Assembly (NCBI RefSeq): GCF_900162725.1
Contig: NZ_LT799418.1
Location: 4,224,548-4,288,547 of the forward strand
Reading direction: 5' to 3'
Length of the DNA stretch: 64,000 nt
DNA from: Parabacteroides sp. Marseille-P3160
GTDB taxonomy: Bacteria > Bacteroidota > Bacteroidia > Bacteroidales > Tannerellaceae
This document shows positions 16,188-23,908 of this stretch, in pieces. Every line of letters starts with the position of its first letter. Position 1 is the first letter of the stretch. The translations under genes and the position numbers were made by a program. The notes under the pieces are model-generated. The model did no database searches. It was not told where the DNA came from and saw only the letters and a program-made list of their open reading frames with translations.

Positions 16188-17654
16188 TTATTTGCTAGAT
16201 AATTGAGTAATATATAACACTCCCAAATCGTACTCAATACGATCTATTTCCGACAATGTATATTTGCTTTTAAAATAGTCAGAATCCGTACTTGATAAGA
16301 TCTTACCCCTGGACATGGGTGTTGTGGTTTTGACTATATTCGTCAGGACTGTTTTGCCCGATTCCACCCACTCTTCAACCATTTTCTCATCCTTGGGGTT
16401 GGGAGGATCAGTTGCCGCTATATTGTAAGTCGTATCCGGATAATAATACCTAAGTAAATTTGATGCTGTAACTTTATCTCTCAGGTAATAAAATTCGTTT
16501 GGATTTTTTGCGATATAATTTGCCATCGGAATATCCGAATTTATGACAAGAAACCGGTATGGAATCAAACCATAACCCATATTCCAGACAAACAGACCGA
16601 TAGCCAGGTAAGAAATAAGCTTTGTCTTTACTTTGTATTTTGTAAAGATGAAAATAGACAAGGCAAATGGCAACATAGCCATAAATTCGGCATTCCCATC
16701 GGAAATAAATGCGAAAGCAAGCTGTAAAGTAAATATTAATAAATGAGTATTTGCATAATTGGTTGCCAACTTGTTTGTTTCATTCTTTCTGAAGGATTTG
16801 CGTATATTCAGCATAGCCATAACAAAACAAAAACAAGAAGAGATTAAACCGATAACAAAAACCGGATACTTTACGATTAAAGCGTATATATAACCGTGTA
16901 CTTGCAAGAAAGTGCGAATAAAACTTATTGGCGTCATGTATAATGCAAGCATCTTTACTGCCAAATCCACATTCTGCTTGTTAAAATAATCGTAAAAAAT
17001 ATATTCTATAATCGTAGAACAGCCATTATCGGTAAGGCAAAAAACGAACAGATAGGTAACAGGCACGATTAAAGCGCCCAGGAAATAAAGGGAAAAAACC
17101 TTTGTCTTATTTGCTCCGGGCCTGGAAAAACAAAAAAATAGCAATCCCAGCCACCAAAAGAAATGTATTTGATGAAACAAACAGGCTATTGCAGCCAACA
17201 TGGAAACATAAAAAACATTTTTCCCTTTCAGTGCTCCCCAGCTTGCCCATAGCGAAAAGAAAATAGGAATAATATAGGTTTCGTTATCGGTGGCAAAACG
17301 GGCAAACCCGTAGCATGATCCTAAAAACAGGATGATGAAAGTACAGGTCCTCTTGTCAGTGAACGAGAGTAGAATAAGTCGGGCGATAATTAAACATCCG
17401 ACTGCAAACAAAGCGTTTACATGGCACATAAAAAGCAATGTGTTTTCGACATGTAATGCTTGTACCAGGACGAACCCCAGTGCACTATACAATAAGTGAT
17501 GCGGCCTGAAAATGTCTATAGCATCTCTTAAATCACTTGCGTATGCCAACGAATCCATTGAATTGTTTGTTGAAAAGAGAAATAGATAAATGACGGCAAA
17601 GCAAAATATACAAACTATGCTAAGATCCCATCTCTGTTTGGATGTTTGATTCAT
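16188..17654 (-). CDS. Multi-pass membrane protein, possible GT-C-type glycosyltransferase
   Basis: A 488-residue protein with about ten hydrophobic segments from residue 10 to about 365 and a soluble C-terminal tail of about 120 residues. The first outer loop (NSMDSLAYASDLRDAIDIF then RPHHLLY) carries acidic and His residues where GT-C glycosyltransferases have their catalytic loop, and the overall layout fits that class, which uses lipid-linked sugars. No clear family signature is visible. The gene and its surroundings are clearly more AT-rich than the core genes on both sides, and it stands alone, so horizontal gain is likely. GT-C membership is a guess from layout. Confidence 0.6.
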   Translation of the reverse strand: MNQTSKQRWDLSIVCIFCFAVIYLFLFSTNNSMDSLAYASDLRDAIDIFRPHHLLYSALGFVLVQALHVENTLLFMCHVNALFAVGCLIIARLILLSFTDKRTCTFIILFLGSCYGFARFATDNETYIIPIFFSLWASWGALKGKNVFYVSMLAAIACLFHQIHFFWWLGLLFFCFSRPGANKTKVFSLYFLGALIVPVTYLFVFCLTDNGCSTIIEYIFYDYFNKQNVDLAVKMLALYMTPISFIRTFLQVHGYIYALIVKYPVFVIGLISSCFCFVMAMLNIRKSFRKNETNKLATNYANTHLLIFTLQLAFAFISDGNAEFMAMLPFALSIFIFTKYKVKTKLISYLAIGLFVWNMGYGLIPYRFLVINSDIPMANYIAKNPNEFYYLRDKVTASNLLRYYYPDTTYNIAATDPPNPKDEKMVEEWVESGKTVLTNIVKTTTPMSRGKILSSTDSDYFKSKYTLSEIDRIEYDLGVLYITQLSSK

Positions 17655-17831
17655 ATCACTCTATGAAATTTCTAAATCTACCGGCAAATGTACTATAAAA
17701 AGTAGAATGGCCGTGCCTTTACTAAATGGAATCCCAGACTTGCGATTCGAAAAAATATGCTGATATTTGTACCTCTTGCCGATTGAGAACCGGAATTGAA
17801 CAAGAGGAGAAGATTTATAAACATAGAAGAA

Positions 17832-19007
17832 ATGAAGCAATATAATTTTGACGAGGTTATCGAACGTCGCGGAACAGATTGCATTAAATATGATCTACTG
17901 AACGAACGGTACGGGAATGACCGGCTGATCCCTTTATGGGTGGCCGATATGGATTTCCGGACTCCTGATTTTATTATCGATGCGTTGAAAAAGCGCTGCG
18001 AACATCCGATTTTCGGGTATACTTACGGTTCGGATGCGTATTACGAGAGCATCATCGACTGGGTGGAGTATAAACATGAATGGAAGATACAAAGGCAATG
18101 GCTTACTTATATTCCCGGCATTGTCAAAGGAATCGCTTTCGCGGTGGAGCATTTCACCCAAAAAGGAGACAAAGTCATTATCCAGCCGCCTGTCTATCAC
18201 CCTTTCCGGCTGGTTCCGAGCGGGCTGCAGCGTGAAGTGGTCTACAATCCGCTAAAGAGAGTGGACGGCATTTACCAAATGGACTTCGAGCAACTGGAGT
18301 CCGTCATCGACGAGAAGTGCAAAATCCTGATCCTGTGCAACCCTCACAATCCGGGCGGAATCGTCTGGCCAAAAGAGACGTTGGTACGGCTGGCGGAAAT
18401 CTGCACCAAACATCATATCCTGGTTATTTCGGATGAGATTCATGCCGAACTGGTCTATCCGGGTTATACGCACCAACCGTTTGCAAGCGTTTCGGAAGAG
18501 GCGGCTTCTTGCAGCATCACCTTTATGGCGCCGAGCAAGACCTTCAATATCGCCGGGATCGTCAGTTCCTACGCCATCGTCCCCGACGAAACGATCCGAA
18601 GAACCTTCTACCGTTTCATGAGAGCGGGGGAATTCAATGATGGAACGATATTCGCCTATGCGGCTACGACAGCCGCTTATACGCAAGGCGCCGAATGGCT
18701 GAACCAATTACTGGCATACATCATCGGAAATATAGAGTTTGTCGATGGCTATCTGAAGAAAGAGATCCCTCAAATCAAGGCCTACCAACCCCATGCGTCC
18801 TTCCTGCTCTGGCTGGATTGCCGGGAATTGCGCCTTCCGCAAAAGGAACTGGTACGGCTCTTTGAAGATAAGGCCGGCCTGGCCCTTAACGACGGCGTCA
18901 TGTTCGGAAAAGAAGGGGAAGGATATATGCGGATGAACGTGGGCTGCCCGCGGACTGTTCTCGCCCAAGCCCTGGACTCGCTGAAAAAGGCTCTGGATGG
19001 CCGGTAA
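17832..19007 (+). CDS. MalY/PatB family PLP-dependent aminotransferase / cystathionine beta-lyase
   Basis: A fold-type I PLP enzyme that typically cleaves cystathionine to homocysteine, pyruvate and ammonia. The start at 17832 gives a 391-residue protein beginning MKQYNFDEVIERRGTD, as in relatives; an in-frame ATG at 17796 adds an unlikely Arg-rich leader. Family marks are VADMDFRTP, LCNPHNPGG, SDEIHAEL and the PLP-binding Lys 236 in APSKTFNIAG. It stands as a single gene between the AT-rich membrane protein and the isomerase gene. Exact substrate is not visible. Confidence 0.88.
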   Translation: MKQYNFDEVIERRGTDCIKYDLLNERYGNDRLIPLWVADMDFRTPDFIIDALKKRCEHPIFGYTYGSDAYYESIIDWVEYKHEWKIQRQWLTYIPGIVKGIAFAVEHFTQKGDKVIIQPPVYHPFRLVPSGLQREVVYNPLKRVDGIYQMDFEQLESVIDEKCKILILCNPHNPGGIVWPKETLVRLAEICTKHHILVISDEIHAELVYPGYTHQPFASVSEEAASCSITFMAPSKTFNIAGIVSSYAIVPDETIRRTFYRFMRAGEFNDGTIFAYAATTAAYTQGAEWLNQLLAYIIGNIEFVDGYLKKEIPQIKAYQPHASFLLWLDCRELRLPQKELVRLFEDKAGLALNDGVMFGKEGEGYMRMNVGCPRTVLAQALDSLKKALDGR

Positions 19008-19097
19008 GAGACGCGAAACAGACGCCGGATTCAATGAAACTAATCAGTCCCATAGATATTATATATCCGATTCCCCGGGAAATCTTGTTTTTTTATC

Positions 19098-19105
19098 TAT
19101 TTTTG
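19098..19105 (+). promoter_or_regulatory. Putative -7 element for the slyD-aroC pair
   Basis: TATTTTTG matches TAnnTTTG and lies 43 bases before the isomerase start codon; no good -33 element is seen. Confidence 0.4.
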
Positions 19106-19148
19106 TACGACTAATAGGTGGTATTATTAATAAATAGAAGAAAATAAG

Positions 19149-19739
19149 ATGAAAGTAACAACCGATAAATTTGTATCCGTCATATATGACCTGAACGTAG
19201 GCGAAGGAGACGAACGCGAGTTGATGGAACAGGCAACCGTAGAAGCTCCCCTCCAGTTTATCTTCGGCACAGGCAATATGCTGCCGGCCTTCGAGAGTGC
19301 ACTGAAAGACCTGGAGACGGGCGGAAAGTTCAATTTCACCATCGAACCGGCGGACGCCTATGGCGAATATGACGAAGAAAACGTATTGGAATTGCCGCGG
19401 AATATCTTTGAAGTCGACGGAAAGTTTGACGAAGAAAGGATTCAGGAAGGGAATACCGTTCCGATGATGGACTCAAACGGAAACCGTTTACAGGGCTCGG
19501 TGCTGGAAGTAAGGGATGATATTGTCATCATGGACTTCAACCATCCGCTGGCCGGAGAGACCTTGCACTTCAACGGAGAAGTGATTGACGTACGCGAACC
19601 GACAGCGGAAGAACTCGCCGCTTTATTAGCCTCTGCAGGCACAGGCTGCGCTTGCGGCGGAGACTGTAATTGCGGAAGCGAAAACAGCGGAGAAGGCTGC
19701 GCTTGCGGAAGCAATGACGGGTCCTGTAATTGCAACTAA
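19149..19739 (+). CDS. slyD: SlyD-like FKBP-type peptidyl-prolyl isomerase with metal-binding tail
   Basis: A 196-residue cytoplasmic prolyl isomerase and chaperone. The FKBP half includes FGTGNMLPAFESAL (about residues 39-52) and a long insert-in-flap region as in SlyD. The C-terminus is a Cys/Gly-rich tail (from about residue 161) with repeated CxCG and CNC units (eight or more cysteines), a likely nickel or zinc site. E. coli SlyD uses a His/Cys tail for nickel. It is 9 bases ahead of aroC and probably co-transcribed. Confidence 0.88.
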   Translation: MKVTTDKFVSVIYDLNVGEGDERELMEQATVEAPLQFIFGTGNMLPAFESALKDLETGGKFNFTIEPADAYGEYDEENVLELPRNIFEVDGKFDEERIQEGNTVPMMDSNGNRLQGSVLEVRDDIVIMDFNHPLAGETLHFNGEVIDVREPTAEELAALLASAGTGCACGGDCNCGSENSGEGCACGSNDGSCNCN

Positions 19740-19748
19740 AGAATAGAA

Positions 19749-20819
19749 ATGAATACATTCGGTACGATCTACCGGCTCACCTCTTTCGGTGAGTCTCACG
19801 GTCCGGGCATCGGCGGAGTAATCGACGGATGCCCGGCCGGTATTCTATTGGATATGGATTTCATCCAGGGAGAGCTCAACCGACGGCGCCCTGGACAATC
19901 CAAGTTAACAACTCCGCGTGACGAAAAAGATGAGGTTCAATTCCTTTCCGGCGTATACGAAGGGAAAACAACGGGTACGCCCATCGGATTCATTGTCTGG
20001 AATAAAAACCAGCATTCGGCTGATTATGACAACATGAAGGATGTCTACCGCCCATCCCATGCGGATTATACATACCAGACAAAATACGGGATACGGGATC
20101 CTCGGGGAGGAGGTCGTTCTTCGGCTCGGGAAACCATCGCGCGTTGTATCGCCGGAGCGATCGCTAAGTTGGCACTGCGTCCGTATGGTATCGAGATACA
20201 AGCCTATACTTCACAGGTCGGCCCGATCAAATTGGAGAAGAACTACCAGGCCTACGATCTGAACCGGACGGAAGAAACGGATGTCCGCTGCCCTGATCCG
20301 GAGAAAGCGGCTGAAATGGAGGCACTGATCGCGGAAGTCAAAGCGAAGGGCGATACTGTCGGAGGAGTTATTTCCTGTGTCGCGAGGGGAGTGCCCGAAG
20401 GACTCGGTGAACCGGTTTTCGGCAAGCTTCATGCGGCGTTAGGACATGCGATGCTGACGATCAATGCCGTCAAAGGCTTTGAATACGGCGACGGCTTCGA
20501 TGCCGCTTATTTCAGAGGATCCGAACATAACGACCGTTTCATCATCGATAAAGGGCGGATCAGTACGCTGACCAATTATTCCGGGGGGATACAAGGCGGC
20601 ATTTCGAACGGACAGGATATTTATTTCCGCGTGGCGTTCAAATCGGTCGCAACCATCCTGAGGGAACAGGAAACTGTCAATAGGGCCGGAAAGGAGACGA
20701 TCCTACGTGCACGCGGACGGCACGATCCTTGCGTTCTGCCCCGCGCCGTACCCATAGTGGAGTCGATGGCGGCCCTGACCCTTCTCGATTACCTTTTGAT
20801 ACAAAAGACCCGGCAATAA
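19749..20819 (+). CDS. aroC: Chorismate synthase
   Basis: The last step of the shikimate pathway: it turns EPSP into chorismate using reduced FMN. The N-terminal signature [16 protein letters not shown] lies at about residues 11-26, [10 protein letters not shown] at about 118-127 and the C-terminal [16 protein letters not shown] signature is near 319. The 356-residue length is standard. The last codons run into the bidirectional terminator at 20803-20837. Confidence 0.96.
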   Translation: MNTFGTIYRLTSFGESHGPGIGGVIDGCPAGILLDMDFIQGELNRRRPGQSKLTTPRDEKDEVQFLSGVYEGKTTGTPIGFIVWNKNQHSADYDNMKDVYRPSHADYTYQTKYGIRDPRGGGRSSARETIARCIAGAIAKLALRPYGIEIQAYTSQVGPIKLEKNYQAYDLNRTEETDVRCPDPEKAAEMEALIAEVKAKGDTVGGVISCVARGVPEGLGEPVFGKLHAALGHAMLTINAVKGFEYGDGFDAAYFRGSEHNDRFIIDKGRISTLTNYSGGIQGGISNGQDIYFRVAFKSVATILREQETVNRAGKETILRARGRHDPCVLPRAVPIVESMAALTLLDYLLIQKTRQ

Positions 20820-20837
20820 GCTCAGGGTCTTTTTTTA
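20803..20837. terminator. Bidirectional terminator between aroC and rlmH
   Basis: GACCC (20807-20811) pairs with GGGTC (20825-20829), flanked by AAAA on the left and TTTTTTT on the right, so it can end transcription from aroC and from the convergent rlmH. It overlaps the end of aroC. Confidence 0.8.
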
Positions 20838-21308
20838 TTCGTGGTGATAGGGTTCGTTGTTTAAGATCGTCATCGCCCGGTAAAGTTGTTCCACAAAGAT
20901 CAGGCGGATCATCTGGTGGGAGAAGGTCATTTTACTGAGAGAGATCCGTTCGGAAGCCGCCTGATAAACTTTTTCACTGAAACCGTAGGGACCGCCGATC
21001 ACGAACACCAATCGTTTGGGCACCGTCTGCATCTTCTTTTCCAGATAGGAAGCAAATGCCGTCGAAATGAATTCCTTGCCCCGTTCATCCAGCAAAACCA
21101 GATAGTCCCCCGGCTGTAAAGCCTTTTGAATCAACTCTCCCTCCTTTTCCTTCTGCTGGATTTCGGACAAGTTCCTTGCGTTTTTCAGATCAGGGATTAC
21201 CTCCATCTCAAAAGGGATATAATGAACCAAGCGGTTGCTATATTCCCGTATCGCTTCCACAAAATAGGAAGCGTCAGTCTTACCTATGACGACAAGCACA
21301 ATCTTCAT
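20835..21308 (-). CDS. rlmH: 23S rRNA (pseudouridine1915-N3)-methyltransferase
   Basis: A 157-residue SPOUT methyltransferase that methylates pseudouridine 1915 in helix 69 of 23S rRNA, using S-adenosylmethionine. The conserved SAM-knot residues are in LDERGKEF (73-80), FVIGGPYGF (102-110) and the C-terminal SHQMIRLIFVEQLYRA with the final YHHE. It is a single gene, convergent with aroC. Confidence 0.95.
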   Translation of the reverse strand: MKIVLVVIGKTDASYFVEAIREYSNRLVHYIPFEMEVIPDLKNARNLSEIQQKEKEGELIQKALQPGDYLVLLDERGKEFISTAFASYLEKKMQTVPKRLVFVIGGPYGFSEKVYQAASERISLSKMTFSHQMIRLIFVEQLYRAMTILNNEPYHHE

Positions 21309-21355
21309 TTCTTTTCATTTAAGTGTTTGCTTAAGCGAATATACTATAAAATCGC

Positions 21356-21363
21356 TATCTTTG
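21356..21363 (+). promoter_or_regulatory. Putative -7 element for the DUF4783-nadC pair
   Basis: TATCTTTG matches TAnnTTTG, 36 bases before the DUF4783 start codon. A TTG at 21327 is too far upstream for normal spacing. Confidence 0.5.
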
Positions 21364-21398
21364 CCATTGAATAATAACCAAAAGAGGAGGAAAGAGCA

Positions 21399-21773
21399 AT
21401 GAAAAAAGGAATTTTACTGATATTCGCATTGATACTCTCCGCATTGAGTATGCAGGCTGCCGACATTACAGCCATCACGAACGCGTTCAAGGCCGGAAAT
21501 GCTTCTGCATTGGCAGGATCGATGGACGAAAAGGTCGATATCGCCGTACCCAAGGTAACGACAAAAGGAACCGGCGCCGAGGCCGTCGCTGTTTTGACTG
21601 ATTTCTTCAAAGCAAATAAACCGACCGGATATACCGTTTTACATCATGCCGATAAGCCGGATACCGGATTTTTTGTCGCCAAGATACAAACGGAAGGGGG
21701 CGAATTCCGGGCAAATGTAACCTATCGCGTGGTTGAAAATAAAGCTAAAATACAATCCATTCGAATTGAATAA
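21399..21773 (+). CDS. DUF4783 family exported protein
   Basis: A 124-residue protein with a signal peptide (MKKGILLIFALILSALSMQA, cut after AQA-like MQAA) and a small NTF2-like domain (ITNAFKAGNASALAGSMD, DTGFFVAKI). Function is unknown in this family, which is found next to nadC in Bacteroidales. It ends 3 bases before nadC starts, so the two are co-transcribed. Confidence 0.8.
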   Translation: MKKGILLIFALILSALSMQAADITAITNAFKAGNASALAGSMDEKVDIAVPKVTTKGTGAEAVAVLTDFFKANKPTGYTVLHHADKPDTGFFVAKIQTEGGEFRANVTYRVVENKAKIQSIRIE

Positions 21774-21776
21774 TAG

Positions 21777-22628
21777 ATGAATACACAAACGGAAGCGCTG
21801 ATTGACGAGCTGATTAAACTGGCTTTTGCCGAAGATATAGGAGAAGGAGACCATACGACTTTATGCTGCATCCCCTCTACCGCCCAAGGAAAAAGCCAAC
21901 TGATTATTAAAGAAGACGGCGTCTTGGCCGGAGTAGAGATCGCCCAACGTATATTCCATACGTTCGACCCGGATCTGAAGGTGACGGTATTCATTCACGA
22001 CGGTGCCGAAGTGAAAAAAGGAGAGATTGCCTTCGTCGTCGAAGGAAAGACTCAATCCCTTTTGCAAACCGAACGGCTGGTGCTGAATGTAATGCAACGC
22101 ATGAGTGGCATCGCCACCACCACGCGCAGGTATGTGAAGGCGCTGGAAGGTACGAAGACACGGGTATTGGATACCCGGAAAACAACTCCTGGCATGCGGA
22201 TGCTGGAAAAGGAAGCCGTCAAAATCGGCGGAGGTGTCAACCACCGCATCGGGTTGTTCGACATGATCCTTTTGAAAGACAACCATGTGGATTTTGCCGG
22301 CGGTATCGAACAGGCTATTACCCGGGCCCACAATTATCTAAAAGAGAAAGGGAAAAATCTTAAAATAGAAATCGAAGTGCGCAACTTCGACGAACTGGAC
22401 CAGGTGTTGAGGGTCGGAGGCGTCGACCGCATTATGCTCGACAATTTCAATACCCAATACACGAAAGAGGCGGTTCGCCGCATCAACGGACGCTTCGAAA
22501 CGGAATCCTCCGGAGGTATTACCTTCGATACCCTGCGCAGCTATGCCGAATGCGGCGTGGACTACATCTCCGTCGGTGCCCTGACTCACTCCGTAAAGAG
22601 CTTGGACATGAGCCTGAAAGCGGTATAA
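21777..22628 (+). CDS. nadC: Nicotinate-nucleotide pyrophosphorylase (carboxylating)
   Basis: Makes nicotinate mononucleotide from quinolinate and PRPP in NAD synthesis. Family marks: VLNVMQRMSGIAT (about residues 101-113), LDTRKTTPGMR (about 131-141), GGGVNHRIGLFDMILLKDNH (about 151-170) and the C-terminal SGGIT and ISVGALTHS. The 283-residue length is normal. A decayed second copy of its 3' end is found at 31231-31348, beyond an inserted sugar-uptake operon. Confidence 0.95.
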   Translation: MNTQTEALIDELIKLAFAEDIGEGDHTTLCCIPSTAQGKSQLIIKEDGVLAGVEIAQRIFHTFDPDLKVTVFIHDGAEVKKGEIAFVVEGKTQSLLQTERLVLNVMQRMSGIATTTRRYVKALEGTKTRVLDTRKTTPGMRMLEKEAVKIGGGVNHRIGLFDMILLKDNHVDFAGGIEQAITRAHNYLKEKGKNLKIEIEVRNFDELDQVLRVGGVDRIMLDNFNTQYTKEAVRRINGRFETESSGGITFDTLRSYAECGVDYISVGALTHSVKSLDMSLKAV

Positions 22629-22673
22629 ACCAATAAAAACTCATCCCAATATCATTTTTTAGACTAAAAAAAC

Positions 22674-22715
22674 AGAGCCGAAGTAATATAATCTTTGATT
22701 AATTACTTCGGCTCT
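22674..22715 (-). terminator. Strong hairpin terminator facing the SusCD operon
   Basis: A perfect 14-bp stem: AGAGCCGAAGTAAT (22674-22687) with ATTACTTCGGCTCT (22702-22715). On the minus strand it is followed by GTTTTTTTAG, so it suits genes arriving from the right; on the plus strand it has no T-run. Confidence 0.65.
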
Positions 22716-22741
22716 AAATTCTTAAATCAAATTCATCATGA

Positions 22742-22888
22742 GGCTGTTTAAAAAGCACTGCACTGCTTTGAAAATCCAGTGCACTCAATGAATTGATTCA
22801 GTAGACTCGTTTATGAAATCCAGTGCACTCATTTATAAAATTCAGTGCACTGGATTTTTCCGTACATGTCACGACTTTTTAGACAGCC
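22742..22888. mobile_element. MITE-like element with 14-bp inverted ends and AGTGCACT palindromes
   Basis: GGCTGTTTAAAAAG (22742-22755) is an inverted copy, with one mismatch, of CTTTTTAGACAGCC (22875-22888). The inside, 119 bases, has no coding frame but repeats CAGTGCACT three times (about 22837, 22821 and 22853 region), the outer two in opposing context so they can fold together. Size, ends and lack of genes fit a miniature transposon or a folded-RNA repeat. No target duplication is obvious. Confidence 0.45.
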
Positions 22889-22905
22889 CCATGACGATTA
22901 AACGA

Positions 22906-23895
22906 TCACCATTCGATGGCCTGATCCTCATCCGGTATTTGAGTATTAATCTTACGTTCCATCGTCATAGTCCCTTGCGCCGTATAACTAATAATCTGAC
23001 CGGGAACCGAAGTATAATCGTCAAATTCATACTCCATCTTTACAGTTACATAATAATGCATCAGATAGGGCAATGTATCATCCACTCTTTCCGATAATTC
23101 GTAAGTAGGGGTTCCCTTTACATTCAGATTGATCTTAGGATCCTCAGCCGTAAGAGTCAATGTCCCGTCATTATTAAATCGAGTCAGAATTTTATAGGTA
23201 CTTCTTTCCAAAAGATCTTCATCCTGCACTCCGGCATAAAAGAAGATCGTTTTATCATCCACGACATAACTGTTACGGGTATTCGATGTCATCGGATTAG
23301 AGGACGTTCCTTTAAAATAGACATTCATTGTAGAAGCGGAATAAACCCCTGAATAATTATTGAACGGAATAATGCGTAGAATCGCTTTTCTGTAATTCTT
23401 CCGCGGATTAGACTGATAGTTATATGACATATCATCCAGAATAGTAAGCGGTAATACCCACTTGTCAACCAGATCAATCTTGCCTAATGTAAAATTAAGA
23501 TCCAATAAAGCCACATCTTGACCTGCCGGAATCTGAACGGTTCCGGGAAAATCATACTGATTTTTATCCAGGGTTCTGTAATACAAATCTTCACGCAAAT
23601 TGAAGTGCTCTCTATTAATATTCTGCAAAGTGTCCAGATCGATCCCTATATGCACGTCCAAATTCTGATTATTCAGAGTAGACCCACTGACTATAACCGG
23701 TAATTTGTAAGTAACTCTCCCTTCCGGATTATATCGGAGATAGATATTGGTACAACCAATGGAAAGATCCATCGGCGCTTTAAAAGAAACATAATGTTCG
23801 AACTGTTCATCTTCCCATTCGTCGTTACAAGCATTACAAATAAACATTATAGATATTGCAATCAAACATTTATAAGCTATATTTTTCATCTTCAT
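22906..23895 (-). CDS. DUF1735/DUF4973-type surface lipoprotein
   Basis: A protein of about 329 residues with a lipoprotein signal ending ICNAC, so it is anchored in the outer membrane. The N-terminal part has the DUF1735 layout (KLPVIVSGS, then a calx-beta-like region) and the C-terminal part the DUF4973 layout. Such proteins accompany SusC/SusD pairs and probably bind glycan on the surface. An upstream ATG at 23916 would overlap the susD stop by 8 bases; the ATG at 23895 gives a cleaner signal peptide. It is last in the four-gene operon. Ligand unknown. Confidence 0.8.
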   Translation of the reverse strand: MKMKNIAYKCLIAISIMFICNACNDEWEDEQFEHYVSFKAPMDLSIGCTNIYLRYNPEGRVTYKLPVIVSGSTLNNQNLDVHIGIDLDTLQNINREHFNLREDLYYRTLDKNQYDFPGTVQIPAGQDVALLDLNFTLGKIDLVDKWVLPLTILDDMSYNYQSNPRKNYRKAILRIIPFNNYSGVYSASTMNVYFKGTSSNPMTSNTRNSYVVDDKTIFFYAGVQDEDLLERSTYKILTRFNNDGTLTLTAEDPKINLNVKGTPTYELSERVDDTLPYLMHYYVTVKMEYEFDDYTSVPGQIISYTAQGTMTMERKINTQIPDEDQAIEW

Positions 23896-23908
23896 ATTCT
23901 TTTTCAAA

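Noticed and set aside
16049-16237. 62-residue minus-strand open frame next to the membrane protein
   Set aside because: No family, no start signal and odd composition; probably chance in AT-rich DNA.
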